9,574 nt of DNA from an uncultured Ruminococcus sp. (GCF_946187255.1 NZ_CAMHRZ010000126.1:1-9574), one strand, 5' to 3'. Numbered from the stretch's first letter, positions 1-7,884 are shown. Numbers and translations: made by a program. The notes: generated by a model not told the origin, from the letters alone.

Positions 1-230
1 TTGGTTCGCTCACAGATGAGATGCTGTATGAATGTCCTGAAAACTGTGAACATACGAGAATGGAACTGGTACTGAGACAATTCCGCCACATATCGTTCCA
101 TACAGGAATGCTTAACGGACAGACTGCTGTAGCAACAGGAAAATTTCCGATGTGGGTATCTCAGGCTGACAAATATGTTGATGACGGTATTTTTTTCGGT
201 AGATACAGAAAAGGACAAGTTACAAAATAA
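1..230 (+). CDS. C-terminal part of a DinB-like protein (partial)
   Basis: The reading frame is open from the left edge (first full codon at position 3) to a TAA at 228-230, giving the last 75 residues of a protein whose start lies outside the window. The visible part holds a histidine pair in the stretch QFRHISFHTGMLNG (H-x3-H), which resembles the last metal-binding helix of DinB/YfiT-like four-helix-bundle proteins, and it ends in a basic tail. DinB-like proteins are cytoplasmic metal-dependent proteins, many of them thiol transferases, but no substrate can be named here. The family call rests on this one helix and its surroundings. No clear terminator was seen in the 147 bases after the stop. 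Confidence 0.5.
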   Translation, partial: GSLTDEMLYECPENCEHTRMELVLRQFRHISFHTGMLNGQTAVATGKFPMWVSQADKYVDDGIFFGRYRKGQVTK

Positions 231-377
231 GCTATGATAATGTAGATCCTTATTTATCTTAGGAACACTTTTGTTAAAAGAGAGAATTTTAATTACCGCC
301 GCGCATCGATCATATAGCCTTTTACGGCAGGAAAAAAGCTCCGGAGTTTTTTCGGAAGTATTCGGGAGGTCGTTAAC

Positions 378-434
378 ATGAAAATTATCGGGTATGACCC
401 GCATCACCGTCGGGATGAGGAAACAGAACAATGA
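378..434 (+). CDS. possible 18-codon upstream ORF coupled to the aldolase gene
   Basis: A short ORF (MKIIGYDPHHRRDEETEQ) starts 8 nt after a strong GGAGGT (364-369) and its TGA overlaps the ATG of the aldolase gene as ATGA. The site before this ORF is better than the one directly before the aldolase ATG (GATGAGG at 414-420, 10 nt away). It may be a leader that couples translation to the large gene, or the remnant of an older gene. No similarity to a known peptide was recognised. Confidence 0.35.
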   Translation: MKIIGYDPHHRRDEETEQ

Positions 435-2005
435 AGAATATCAAAGTACTGGATTGCACCCTCAGAGACGGCGGATACATCAATGACTGGAAATTCGGGC
501 GTGATGTGATAGCGGGGATAATCGGTGAACTGAGCAATGCGTGCATAGATATCATCGAATGCGGATTTATCCGCGATGTCGCCCATGATCCCGATTCTTC
601 GGTGTATTCGGATATGGGACAGCTTGCAGGGGTCATTCATCCCAAGCAGAAGAATATACTGTATGCTGTCATGATCGAGCAGCACAATTACAAGGCGGGG
701 TTGATATGTCCCTGTTCGGAGGATACCGCTGATATAATCAGGCTCACATTCAGAAAGACCGAGTGGAGCGAAGCGAAACAAACGGCGATAGAGCTGATAG
801 ACAAGGGGTATAAGGTATGCATCCAGCCTGTGGGGACTGCTTCCTACGATGATGCTTCGCTGATAAAACTCATCGGAGAGGTCAACGAGATAAGCCCCTA
901 TGCCTTTTATCTGGTGGATACGCTGGGGGTCATGTACAGGCACGAGATGAGAAAGTTCTTCTACCTTATCGACAATAACCTTTCAAATAATATAGCACTC
1001 GGTTTCCATTCCCATAACAATCTCCAGATGTCCTTTTCCAATGCGCAGGAAATGATTAGGCTCAATCGGGACAGGAACATATTGATCGATTCCTCCTGCT
1101 ACGGCATGGGACGCGGTGTGGGCAATCTCGCCACCGAACTTATCACGGATTATATAAACAACAACATCGAACAGAGATACTCCATCATCCCGATACTGAA
1201 TATCGTGGATAAGTATCTGATGCCTGTCTACGACCGTCAGAGGTGGGGCTACGATCTTCCGTACTTTTTGTCCGCCACAGCCAAGTGCCACCCCAATTAT
1301 GCCGCACATCTGATGCGCAAAGAGACACTGAGCGTTGAAAAGATCGAGAAAATGATCTCCCTGATACCCAAGGATAAACGTGATGAATACGATCCCGCAC
1401 TGATAGAAGACCTGTACCTGAGAATGCAGGACTGCAATGTGGACGACAGAGGTTCCTATGAGGAGCTTACAAGCTTTATCGGCGGCAGGGAAGCTATCAT
1501 CATAGGTCCCGGAGCCAGCATAATCAAGCACAGATCCGCGATAGAACAGCTGAAAAGCGACAGGGTCGCTATCTCTGCCAATTTCATCCCCGATGATATG
1601 GATGTGGATGCGCTGTTCATCTCGAACTATAAGAGACTCAGTTCCAACAGCTTTGATAACAGCTGCAAGGTGCTGGCGACTTCTAACCTTACAAATGAGA
1701 TCGATGCCGCTTTGCTGTTTGATTATTCATCCCTTCTCGGAGAGGGCGATGCCTCCGACAACGCGGGCGCGATGCTGATAAGGATATTGAAGAAAGCAGG
1801 AGTCAAAAAAATATATCTTGCCGGGTTTGACGGCTTTGATGTGGACTCATCATCAAACTATGCAGTTTCTTCCTTCAAGAAGACTATGGATTACGATACT
1901 GCAAAGAAGAAAAATGAGGACATCTCAAAACAGCTTACACTGGCATTGAATGGAGTTAATTATGAGTTTATCACCCCTACAAAATATAAGATCAGTGATC
2001 TTTGA
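431..2005 (+). CDS. DRE-TIM (HMGL-like) aldolase with C-terminal Rossmann-like domain
   Basis: The protein has 524 residues. Residues 1 to about 300 form an HMGL/4-hydroxy-2-oxovalerate aldolase-type TIM barrel. The opening LDCTLRDGGY (7-16) carries the catalytic Arg12 and metal-ligand Asp13; LVDTLG is at 161-166; GFHSHNN (191-197) gives the His-x-His metal ligands and Asn; and GMGRGVGNLATE (225-236) matches the glycine-rich end of the family. The family makes or breaks carbon-carbon bonds next to a carboxylate using a divalent metal. From about residue 352 (GREAIIIGPGASI) a second Rossmann-like domain resembles the DUF115/MptE-like type. Such two-domain aldolases occur in surface-polysaccharide loci, so a sugar-acid precursor is a plausible product (inference). 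The HAD phosphatase gene overlaps its 3' end. The true substrate is unknown. The start is set by the first in-frame ATG with a GAGG upstream. Confidence 0.8.
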   Translation: MKNIKVLDCTLRDGGYINDWKFGRDVIAGIIGELSNACIDIIECGFIRDVAHDPDSSVYSDMGQLAGVIHPKQKNILYAVMIEQHNYKAGLICPCSEDTADIIRLTFRKTEWSEAKQTAIELIDKGYKVCIQPVGTASYDDASLIKLIGEVNEISPYAFYLVDTLGVMYRHEMRKFFYLIDNNLSNNIALGFHSHNNLQMSFSNAQEMIRLNRDRNILIDSSCYGMGRGVGNLATELITDYINNNIEQRYSIIPILNIVDKYLMPVYDRQRWGYDLPYFLSATAKCHPNYAAHLMRKETLSVEKIEKMISLIPKDKRDEYDPALIEDLYLRMQDCNVDDRGSYEELTSFIGGREAIIIGPGASIIKHRSAIEQLKSDRVAISANFIPDDMDVDALFISNYKRLSSNSFDNSCKVLATSNLTNEIDAALLFDYSSLLGEGDASDNAGAMLIRILKKAGVKKIYLAGFDGFDVDSSSNYAVSSFKKTMDYDTAKKKNEDISKQLTLALNGVNYEFITPTKYKISDL

Positions 2006-2630
2006 CTTTGACGGCACTATTGCGGATACCTCTGAGGGCATAATCGATGCGCACAGGTTCGCACTGGATGCGATGGGTCATGAGGAAGTCCCCGAACAGG
2101 AACTGAGAAACGTTATCGGCGGGAACCTGCTGAATACATATATAAATACCTTCGGCTTTGAAGAAGAAAAAGCGGTGCAGGCAGTGGCTGTATACCGCAA
2201 AAGGTATGCGGAAGTCGGCATACACAAGGCTTCGGTATATGATGATTTTGAGGAACTGCTGAAAGAACTGAGAGCGAAGGGCTGCATGATCGGCGCAGCC
2301 ACACTGAAAGCGGAGATATTTGCCAAAGAGATGCTGAAAGAAATGGGCATTTTCAAGTACTTCGATGTGGTGTGCGGCATGGATCTTGCGGACAAAAACA
2401 GCAAGGCAAGTCTGGTGGGCAAATGTGTTGACTTCTTCAAATGCGAAAAGCGTGAAGCCGTCCTTGTGGGTGACAGCATGAACGATTATAGCGGCGCTGC
2501 CGAAGCGGGAGTGGCTTTTGTCGGAGTGACCTACGGTTTTGGCTTTAAAAAAGATGTTCCCTATGATCACACCGTTATCGATGCACCGCTTGAACTCATA
2601 AAAGTGTTGGACGGATGCAGAGGAAAATGA
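1962..2630 (+). CDS. HAD-superfamily phosphatase (phosphoglycolate phosphatase-like)
   Basis: The product has 222 residues. Motif I is VIFDFDGT with nucleophile Asp15 and acid/base Asp17, motif II is Thr114 (GAATLK), a motif III lysine lies at 145 or 148 (DKNSK), and motif IV is GDSMND (170-175) with the Mg-binding Asp171 and Asp175. A helical cap lies between motifs I and II (about 25-95), as in the Gph/PpaX subgroup. The start at 1962 is preferred over the ATG at 1950 because GGAG (1952-1955) sits 6 nt before it and because the homologous part begins close to it. The gene overlaps the aldolase by 44 nt in another frame, which implies translational coupling and a joint pathway, likely removal of phosphate from a product of the aldolase step (inference). 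The actual substrate cannot be read from the sequence. Confidence 0.85.
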   Translation: MSLSPLQNIRSVIFDFDGTIADTSEGIIDAHRFALDAMGHEEVPEQELRNVIGGNLLNTYINTFGFEEEKAVQAVAVYRKRYAEVGIHKASVYDDFEELLKELRAKGCMIGAATLKAEIFAKEMLKEMGIFKYFDVVCGMDLADKNSKASLVGKCVDFFKCEKREAVLVGDSMNDYSGAAEAGVAFVGVTYGFGFKKDVPYDHTVIDAPLELIKVLDGCRGK

Positions 2631-2684
2631 TAAAGACAGGTACGGCAGACTTATAAACACACACAGATACGAAAGGAGAAAGCT

Positions 2685-4580
2685 ATGAAAGACACGGGCA
2701 TGAAGAACAGTTTTGCAAAAAGACTTGCGGCAGGCGGGATGTCGCTTTGCATCGCTGTCACGGCACTGCCGACAGCGGTATATGCGGACAGCACCAAACT
2801 GACAGCGGTGAACGAGATAAGCTATACCGAGAGCCTTGAAGATACTCACAACCCCTACAGGGGCTTTTATCAGGCTTATCAGATAAACTACAAGCGGGAT
2901 AAGACCAACTGCAGTGCGCAGAAGTCTACTCTTGCAAGTATCGATTCGGCTGCGTCAAAGTATCAGCTGGTCCACCTGCGGATAGACCTTTCCGACTTCT
3001 CCGCCCAGAACAGAAAGGGATCGAACGCTGTGAGCCATTCCGACGATGCATATATCGACTCTGCCAATGACGATGTGGAAAAAGCATTGGGCGAGCTGCT
3101 GGCAAGGCTGAGGAAAAACAACCAGAGCGCTGTGATACGCTTTGCATACGACTATAATTACACAGGCTGCACCGCTGACGGCGTTGACAAAAATGGCAAG
3201 CCCTACTACAGGACAGTATGGGAGCCCACCGATGACAGCGTTATCGCTCAGCACCAGGAAAAGGTGGGTGCTGTGATAAGCGGGTATACCGATGTCATCG
3301 CCGCCGTTGAATGCGGCATCATCGGTCCCTGGGGCGAGATGCATACCTCATCCCGCACCGATGCGGCAAGCGAGAAAAAGATAATCGGCAAATGGCTGGA
3401 GGTACTGCCCGAAGAGCTGACGGTAAACGTCCGCAAGCCCAGCGATTTCTGTGCATGGAGCGGTGTGGATATCAGTGATATCGATCAGTACACCGCCGAA
3501 GAGGGCACCGATGCTTACAGGATAGGTCTTTACAATGACGGCTATCTCGGTTCGTCATCGGACTTGGGCACCTATAAGAACAGGGACAAGGAGATAAAAT
3601 GGCTCACCACCCGGACAGCCCATACGCTTTTCGGCGGTGAACTGGTGAAGTGGGACAGCGGTGACAGCAGCACCCCACGGAACAATATCGCCTATATTGA
3701 AAAAGAGGGCTTCAAGACCCACACTTCATACCTCAACAAGGACTGGAACGACGTTGTGATGAACGGTTTCAGGAACACAACTTATAACGGCGGCGACTCC
3801 CTCTACAAGGGCAAGACCACCGAGTTTGAATACCTCACCAACCGCATGGGCTACAGGTTCGTGGTGCGTGATGTATACATGACCACTGAGCTTTCACCCG
3901 ATGAGAATTTTGTGTTACAGACTTTCGTTGAGAACGTGGGCTTCGGCAACCTTATCAAGGATGAGAAGACCTCTGTCATGATCAAGGGCGATGATTTTGA
4001 GAAGGAGTTCAAGCTGTGGGAGCCTGATGAAGTCGAGAGCGCTTCGGACTTCAATGCAAGAAACTGGCTCAGCGGAACTTCACTTACCGACAGAAAGACG
4101 AATATCATGTCCGCCGAACTTGACCTGCCCGATGATATGCCTGCAGGCGACTATAAGGTGTATATCAAGATAGCCAACAGGAAAGAGGGCGAAGGCGAAT
4201 ACCCCATACGCTTCTCAAACGAGGGCAGCAACGTATACGACACGACGCTCAAAGCAAACTTTGTGGGCAGCATCAAGGTGAATGCTCCCCATAACAAGCC
4301 CCTCACCTATCCCACGAATATAAAGGTCGCATACAGCGAGAAGAACCACCAGGTAAGGTTCACATGGGACAAAGTGGAGGGTGCCGAAAAGTACGGCATA
4401 GCCGTATACATGGCAGGCAAGTGGAGATTACAGACCCAGAACCTGACCGACACGGTGTATACTTCCCCCAAGAACCTCATACCCGGCAAGACCTACAGGG
4501 TAGCCATAGCCGCGAAAGTCAACGGCAAATGGGACACCGAGAATGCGATACTGCATTCGGGCTTTGTTACCATAAAGTGA
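2685..4580 (+). CDS. secreted DUF4874/DUF4832 protein with C-terminal Fn3-like domain
   Basis: The protein has 631 residues. A signal peptide has a basic N-terminus, a hydrophobic core and a likely cut after VYA (residue 34). The body resembles the DUF4874 plus DUF4832 pair: NPYRGFY (56-62), LVHLRIDLSDF (about 95-105), RFAYDYNY (152-159), GIIGPWGEMH (211-220) with a candidate catalytic Glu218, then a beta-rich part to about residue 530. These families are thought to be glycoside-hydrolase-like but are not well characterised, so an enzymatic role on an extracellular glycan is an inference. Residues 538-631 (KPLTYPTNIK to VTIK) form a fibronectin-III-like domain that is also found at the end of the convergent BspA-like protein. 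AAAGGAG lies 8 nt before the ATG. The 54-nt gap after the HAD gene has no terminator, so cotranscription is likely. No sortase signal or transmembrane anchor is present. Confidence 0.75.
   Translation: MKDTGMKNSFAKRLAAGGMSLCIAVTALPTAVYADSTKLTAVNEISYTESLEDTHNPYRGFYQAYQINYKRDKTNCSAQKSTLASIDSAASKYQLVHLRIDLSDFSAQNRKGSNAVSHSDDAYIDSANDDVEKALGELLARLRKNNQSAVIRFAYDYNYTGCTADGVDKNGKPYYRTVWEPTDDSVIAQHQEKVGAVISGYTDVIAAVECGIIGPWGEMHTSSRTDAASEKKIIGKWLEVLPEELTVNVRKPSDFCAWSGVDISDIDQYTAEEGTDAYRIGLYNDGYLGSSSDLGTYKNRDKEIKWLTTRTAHTLFGGELVKWDSGDSSTPRNNIAYIEKEGFKTHTSYLNKDWNDVVMNGFRNTTYNGGDSLYKGKTTEFEYLTNRMGYRFVVRDVYMTTELSPDENFVLQTFVENVGFGNLIKDEKTSVMIKGDDFEKEFKLWEPDEVESASDFNARNWLSGTSLTDRKTNIMSAELDLPDDMPAGDYKVYIKIANRKEGEGEYPIRFSNEGSNVYDTTLKANFVGSIKVNAPHNKPLTYPTNIKVAYSEKNHQVRFTWDKVEGAEKYGIAVYMAGKWRLQTQNLTDTVYTSPKNLIPGKTYRVAIAAKVNGKWDTENAILHSGFVTIK
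4296..4577 (+). repeat. left arm of an inverted repeat: shared Fn3-like domain
   Basis: This stretch encodes the last 94 residues of the DUF4874/DUF4832 protein. It is the inverted partner of 4689-4970, which encodes the last 94 residues of the convergent protein. By eye 70 of 94 residues match, with identical blocks such as KPLTYPTNIK, YSEKNHQVRF and VYTSPKN. The arms are separated by about 111 bp that hold the terminator hairpin. Confidence 0.85.
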
Positions 4581-4609
4581 CAGCCCTTTAGTTCATAAGA
4601 GATCAGAAA

Positions 4610-4643
4610 CGCCCTTCGGGAAATAATCTTATCCCGAGGGGCG
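4610..4643. terminator. hairpin between convergent genes, probable shared terminator
   Basis: The arms 4610-4621 (CGCCCTTCGGGA) and 4632-4643 (TCCCGAGGGGCG) form a 12-bp stem with one T-G wobble and a 10-nt loop. It lies between the stop of the DUF4874/DUF4832 gene (4580) and the stop of the convergent gene (4686), where a bidirectional terminator is expected. The T-rich tract after it on the + strand starts only after a few bases and is broken, so termination strength is uncertain. Confidence 0.7.
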
Positions 4644-4685
4644 CTAATTATTTATTGTACTGTTTTTTGGACTGTCATCAGCCCG

Positions 4686-6068
4686 TCACCTGATGGTGAC
4701 TGTAACGGCGTTTCTTATGGCGTTGTCGATATCCCATTTTCCGTCCACCTTTGCGGCGATGCAGACCTTGTATGTCCTGCCCGGCAGCAGGTTCTTGGGA
4801 GAGGTGTACACAGGTTCGGTTATGTTCTGCGACTGTATACGCCATTTGTTTGCCATAAACACCGCGATGCCGTATTTTTCGGCGTTTTCAACCTCATCCC
4901 ATCTGAATCTCACCTGATGGTTTTTCTCGCTGTACTCCACCTTGATATTGGTAGGATAGGTGAGGGGCTTTTCTTCTTGTGCGCCGAGACGCTTGTAGGT
5001 GTTTTTGCCGCTGTTTTCAATGACTGCATAGGTGCCGCTGCCGCTTACCACCTTTGAGGGCGCACTTGCATTCACCCATCCGTCGCCGTTGGGGAGATAC
5101 GCATTCTCGGGCAGTTTCTTGAAGTTTTTGCCGAGAGTGAGAGTGTTCAGCTTGGTGCAGAGGGTGAACATATCGTTCATATATTCGACGCTGCTTGTGT
5201 CAAAACTGCTGAGATCAACGGAAGTCAGTTCGGTGCAGCCTGCGAACAGGGTGTACATCTCTATGACATTGCGGGTGTCAAATCCGCTGACATCAACAGA
5301 AGTCAGGCTGTAGCAGCCGTTGAACATACTGTACATATATTCAACGCTTGAAGTGTTGAACTTGCTGAGATCCAGCTTTTTCAAGCCCGAACAGCCGTAG
5401 AACATACTGCCCATATTCTTTACACTGCCCGTATCGAAATTGCTTACGTCAATGGAGGTCAGCTTCCTGCAATTGAGGAACATACCGCTCATCTGTGTGA
5501 CCTTGCCCGTATCAAAGCTCCTCACATCAAGGGAGGAAAGCCCCGAACAGCCGTAGAACATACAGGACATATTCGTAACGCTGCTTGTGTCGAACCCGCT
5601 AACATCCAGTGAAGACAGAGCGGAACAGCCATAGAACATATCCTCCATAGAAGTTACATTGCTCGTATCGAAGCTGCTGATATCCAGTTTTGTCAGCGCC
5701 GAACATTCGGAGAACATGGACTTCATATTGGTGACACAGCGGGTATCGGCTTTTGAAAGGTCGATGGAAGTACAATTGGAATAATAGTAAAACAGCATAC
5801 TGCTGTTCTCGGGAAGTACCGTTCCCTTTTCGGCTATGACTTTCTTAACTTTTTCATCCATATCATAGCTGAATTCCCTTATCGCGTCACGCTGGACTTC
5901 GCCTTTAAGGGTGAGTACGCCTGTCGCCTCATCAAAAGAATAGCATTCTGCCTTCACAGCAGCAGCCTGCGCAGTCAGATCCTGTGAGATGAACGGCGCT
6001 CCGTAACTCATCGCCCCCGTGACCAGACAAAGCGACATAACTACCGCCAAAACTTTTTTTACCTGCAT
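4686..6068 (-). CDS. secreted BspA-type leucine-rich-repeat (DUF285) protein with Fn3-like domain
   Basis: The product has 460 residues when started at the ATG at 6068, which has a perfect GGAGGT (6075-6080) 6 nt upstream; the TTG at 6086 and ATG at 6074 are worse placed. MQVKKVLAVVMSLCLVTG begins a signal peptide, with a likely cut near AQAAA (about residues 33-37). Residues 100-307 contain eight 26-residue repeats of the form FDTSxVTxMxxMFxGCxxLxSLDVS, the DUF285/BspA-like leucine-rich repeat found in surface proteins of Firmicutes, Mycoplasma and oral anaerobes. Such repeats usually mediate binding. A linker leads to a C-terminal Fn3-like domain (367-460) shared with the convergent protein. 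No LPXTG, SLH or transmembrane anchor is seen, so it is probably secreted or held by protein or glycan binding. A consensus promoter lies 44 nt before the start, so it has its own transcription unit. Confidence 0.85.
   Translation of the reverse strand: MQVKKVLAVVMSLCLVTGAMSYGAPFISQDLTAQAAAVKAECYSFDEATGVLTLKGEVQRDAIREFSYDMDEKVKKVIAEKGTVLPENSSMLFYYYSNCTSIDLSKADTRCVTNMKSMFSECSALTKLDISSFDTSNVTSMEDMFYGCSALSSLDVSGFDTSSVTNMSCMFYGCSGLSSLDVRSFDTGKVTQMSGMFLNCRKLTSIDVSNFDTGSVKNMGSMFYGCSGLKKLDLSKFNTSSVEYMYSMFNGCYSLTSVDVSGFDTRNVIEMYTLFAGCTELTSVDLSSFDTSSVEYMNDMFTLCTKLNTLTLGKNFKKLPENAYLPNGDGWVNASAPSKVVSGSGTYAVIENSGKNTYKRLGAQEEKPLTYPTNIKVEYSEKNHQVRFRWDEVENAEKYGIAVFMANKWRIQSQNITEPVYTSPKNLLPGRTYKVCIAAKVDGKWDIDNAIRNAVTVTIR
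4689..4970 (-). repeat. right arm of an inverted repeat: shared Fn3-like domain
   Basis: This encodes the last 94 residues of the BspA-like protein. It is homologous in opposite orientation to 4296-4577, as described there. Differences are mostly conservative (K/R, I/L, D/E), and the last ten residues diverge most, which suggests an older duplication kept under selection as a shared domain. Confidence 0.85.
5148..5771 (-). repeat. eight tandem 78-bp units encoding DUF285 repeats
   Basis: The coding sequence has a period of exactly 78 bp across eight units. Units start at residues 100, 126, 152, 178, 204, 230, 256 and 282 of the 460-residue protein. The first and last units are the most divergent (KADTRCVTN and TLCTKLNTL), as is usual for capping repeats. 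Confidence 0.85.
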
Positions 6069-6111
6069 GATCATACCTCCGATCAATTGAAACCTGTTGG
6101 ATCACAGCATT

Positions 6112-6140
6112 ATTATATCACTTGCCAAATCTTTTGTCAA
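6112..6140 (-). promoter_or_regulatory. consensus sigma-A promoter of the BspA-like gene
   Basis: Read on the - strand, TTGACA (6140-6135) is followed by exactly 17 nt and then TATAAT (6117-6112), both perfect consensus hexamers. Transcription would begin near 6105 and give a leader of about 37 nt that includes GGAGGT. It lies just after the stop of the upstream 140-residue gene, so the BspA-like gene does not depend on that operon. Confidence 0.9.
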
Positions 6141-6179
6141 TATATTTTACATATCTTTCGCGGACTATACTTAACAGGG

Positions 6180-6602
6180 TCATATTTCCTCATCGCTGTA
6201 ATAATCCTTCCTCGCAAACAGGATGGTATCATATTCATCCGCATCCTCCACATATACGCCCAATGAGCCTTTTACGGAAAGGAATCCTGCGCCGTCCTCT
6301 TCCACATCGTCAAAGCGGGCTCGGAAGAATGCCAGCACGCCGTCGTAGGTCTCAGGCACCTTTTCGCCGCCGTAATATATATCGGCTTCATCCGCATATA
6401 CCACTTCAACGCCTTCAAACTTATAGTCGGCATCGTAGTAAATATGACAGCAGCCGTAGATATCCGTTTCGATATCATCATCGCCCTTGATGAACGAGTC
6501 TTCGGGCTTGCCCAGAATTTTCCAAAGCTCATCCCTTGAAGTCCCGAAAGCTATGCCGTTGACCGAAACAAAGGGGTCAACTCTTATTTCCGTTTTCTGC
6601 AT
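6180..6602 (-). CDS. small acidic protein of unknown function
   Basis: The product has 140 residues, is rich in Asp, Glu and Tyr, and has no signal peptide or membrane segment, so it is probably cytoplasmic. I do not recognise the family. The N-terminal stretch VNGIAFGTSRDELWKILGKPE (about residues 14-34) looks like the small alpha/beta module, with an FGTSRDEVxxxLGxP pattern, that recurs in Firmicute hypothetical proteins. GGAG lies about 9 nt before the ATG, and the gap to the Nudix gene is only 12 nt, so the two are cotranscribed. It is the last gene of the DJ-1/Nudix/unknown operon. No terminator hairpin is visible between its stop and the next promoter. Confidence 0.75.
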   Translation of the reverse strand: MQKTEIRVDPFVSVNGIAFGTSRDELWKILGKPEDSFIKGDDDIETDIYGCCHIYYDADYKFEGVEVVYADEADIYYGGEKVPETYDGVLAFFRARFDDVEEDGAGFLSVKGSLGVYVEDADEYDTILFARKDYYSDEEI

Positions 6603-6614
6603 CAGTATCTCTCC

Positions 6615-7139
6615 TTATCCCTCATTTGCATCCTGCTTTTCTATCAGCAGTTTCAGCACCAGATTTTCACGGTGCGCCATACCGTATACAGGATCGCTTT
6701 CGGGGACTTTGGCGTTCTCCTCAAAGGCGGTGCGGGGGTCAACAAACACGGGTACGAACTTCTCGGAAAGCTCGCGCTCGCTGTATTCCGTTTCGGAGAT
6801 CTCGTCGTTCACTCCGCAGAAATAGTAGTAGTTATTCTGTATAAAGCACTCATCCTCGTATTTCTGCGACTTCCTTATGCGGTGGATGTACCCGAATTCT
6901 TCTATTGTTTCGGGGATGACGTGCAGACCTGTCTCTTCCAGTGTCTCGCGGATAAGGGCATTTTCACGGCTTTCACCCGCCTCGATACCCCCGCCGGGAA
7001 ACTTGTAGTAATTATTTTCAAGGCTGTGTATCATGGCTATCCTGCCGCCCGAAATTATTATCGCCCTTGCGGAATGCCGCACTGTCAGGCGGGTGCAGTT
7101 CCCGTAATCGTCGCTGTCCATAGTATGCAGTAATTTCAT
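6615..7139 (-). CDS. Nudix hydrolase
   Basis: The protein has 174 residues and a complete Nudix box at 50-72: Gly50, Glu56, Arg64-Glu65, Glu68-Glu69 and Gly71-Leu72, in the spacing G-x5-E-x7-RE-x2-EE-x-G-L. These residues bind Mg or Mn and hydrolyse nucleoside diphosphates linked to another group. The substrate (modified NTP, NDP-sugar, dinucleotide) cannot be read from the box. The preceding ISGGRIAMIHS strand and YYKFPGGGIE are typical of the MutT-like group. GGAG lies 8 nt before the start. The gene follows the DJ-1-like gene by 37 nt and precedes the small acidic gene by 12 nt in the same operon. The mix of a Nudix and a DJ-1-type protein fits damage control of metabolites or nucleotides (inference). 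Confidence 0.9.
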   Translation of the reverse strand: MKLLHTMDSDDYGNCTRLTVRHSARAIIISGGRIAMIHSLENNYYKFPGGGIEAGESRENALIRETLEETGLHVIPETIEEFGYIHRIRKSQKYEDECFIQNNYYYFCGVNDEISETEYSERELSEKFVPVFVDPRTAFEENAKVPESDPVYGMAHRENLVLKLLIEKQDANEG

Positions 7140-7176
7140 TGTTTTTTCTCCGTTTCTGTCTGTTTTTTACCCTTTT

Positions 7177-7737
7177 TCAGAAGCCCATAGCAGTCTTTGT
7201 TTCAAGCATCTTTTCCGTACCCGCCAGCTCTTCAAGCAGCATGAATGCCACATCGGGACCCGTCTGCGGGCAGTAAGAGGTTATGATATTGTCCGTCCTC
7301 ACCACAGGCTCGTTCACGACTATCGCGCCGTACTCCGCCAGCTGTTTCTGCCTGTGCCCGCCGTTGAGGTGATATGTGGTGGCACGTTTGCCTTTGAGTA
7401 TCCCGCTGTTTCCGAGTGCCAGTGCGGCAACGCATACAGTTGCGATCATTTTGCCGCTGTCGCTGAATGCTTTTATAAGGCTCACCGCCTGCTCCGAAAA
7501 AGCGTCCTCGTAGAAGCCGTAATTTTCAAATCCGCCTGGAATAGCCAGCGCATCGTAGTCATCAGCGCATACGTCGCTCAGCAGTATATCCGCATTCACC
7601 GACACCCCGAAGGTGCTTGTGACAGTCTTTCGCAGTGCGCAGGTGGTGACTTCGATGCCCGCCCATCCCATCACGTCCACAAAGACGCTGGCTTCCATTG
7701 TCTCAAAGCCTTTGGCAAGAAATAACAGTACTTTCAT
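7177..7737 (-). CDS. DJ-1/PfpI family protein
   Basis: The product has 186 residues when started at the ATG at 7737, which has AAAGGAG 6 nt upstream and begins with the family strand MKVLLFLAKGFE. The longer frame up to 7782 lacks such a site. The nucleophile elbow is Cys102 in MIATVCVAALALG, the partner acid is Glu12 in AKGFETMEA, and the substrate-side strand is LAIPGGFENY (64-73). This matches DJ-1/ThiJ/PfpI proteins, which include glyoxalases, deglycase-like and chaperone-like members; the precise activity is not determinable. It is the first gene of a three-gene operon, with a promoter at 7885-7913 and a leader of about 140 nt that contains inverted repeats. Confidence 0.85.
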   Translation of the reverse strand: MKVLLFLAKGFETMEASVFVDVMGWAGIEVTTCALRKTVTSTFGVSVNADILLSDVCADDYDALAIPGGFENYGFYEDAFSEQAVSLIKAFSDSGKMIATVCVAALALGNSGILKGKRATTYHLNGGHRQKQLAEYGAIVVNEPVVRTDNIITSYCPQTGPDVAFMLLEELAGTEKMLETKTAMGF

Positions 7738-7785
7738 TTGCTGCTCCTTTATTCGTTTGATATCAGACCCCGCAGATCTCATAGC

Positions 7786-7836
7786 CTACAGCACTCCCAT
7801 CGGGGTGAAGTAAAACGCCCCTTTTGTTTTCTGTAG
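7786..7836 (-). other. nested inverted repeats in the leader of the DJ-1 operon
   Basis: In the untranslated leader, CTACAG and CTGTAG (7786-7791 and 7831-7836) enclose a second pair, GGGG (7802-7805) and CCCC (7818-7821), with a 12-nt loop. They could fold as a stem interrupted by internal loops in the mRNA. It matches no riboswitch class I recognise. The stems are short and may be chance. Confidence 0.3.
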
Positions 7837-7884
7837 TGGTTTACCTTTGTATGAATAGCTTTAGCTAAAAATTTCCATGCCTAC

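Noticed and set aside
271..299. TTGTTA as a possible -35 box before the aldolase gene
   Set aside because: No -10-like hexamer is found at 16-18 nt; the promoter of this operon was not located.
325..355. GCTCCGGAG palindrome flanked by A and T runs, resembling a terminator
   Set aside because: The palindrome CTCCGGAG is continuous and leaves no loop, so no stable hairpin forms.
1992..2849. Long open frame (285 codons) on the - strand across the HAD gene
   Set aside because: It is antisense to a clear HAD phosphatase with intact motifs, lacks a plausible ribosome binding site, and its translation is rich in Cys and His in the way of shadow frames.
5148..5771. Regular 78-bp repeats considered as a CRISPR-like or satellite array
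   Set aside because: They are in-frame coding repeats of a DUF285 protein without constant repeat/variable spacer structure.
7801..7830. GGGG/CCCC hairpin followed by TTTTGTTTT, terminator-like on the + strand
   Set aside because: The genes to its left are on the - strand and no + strand transcript is expected there; the stem is only 4 bp.
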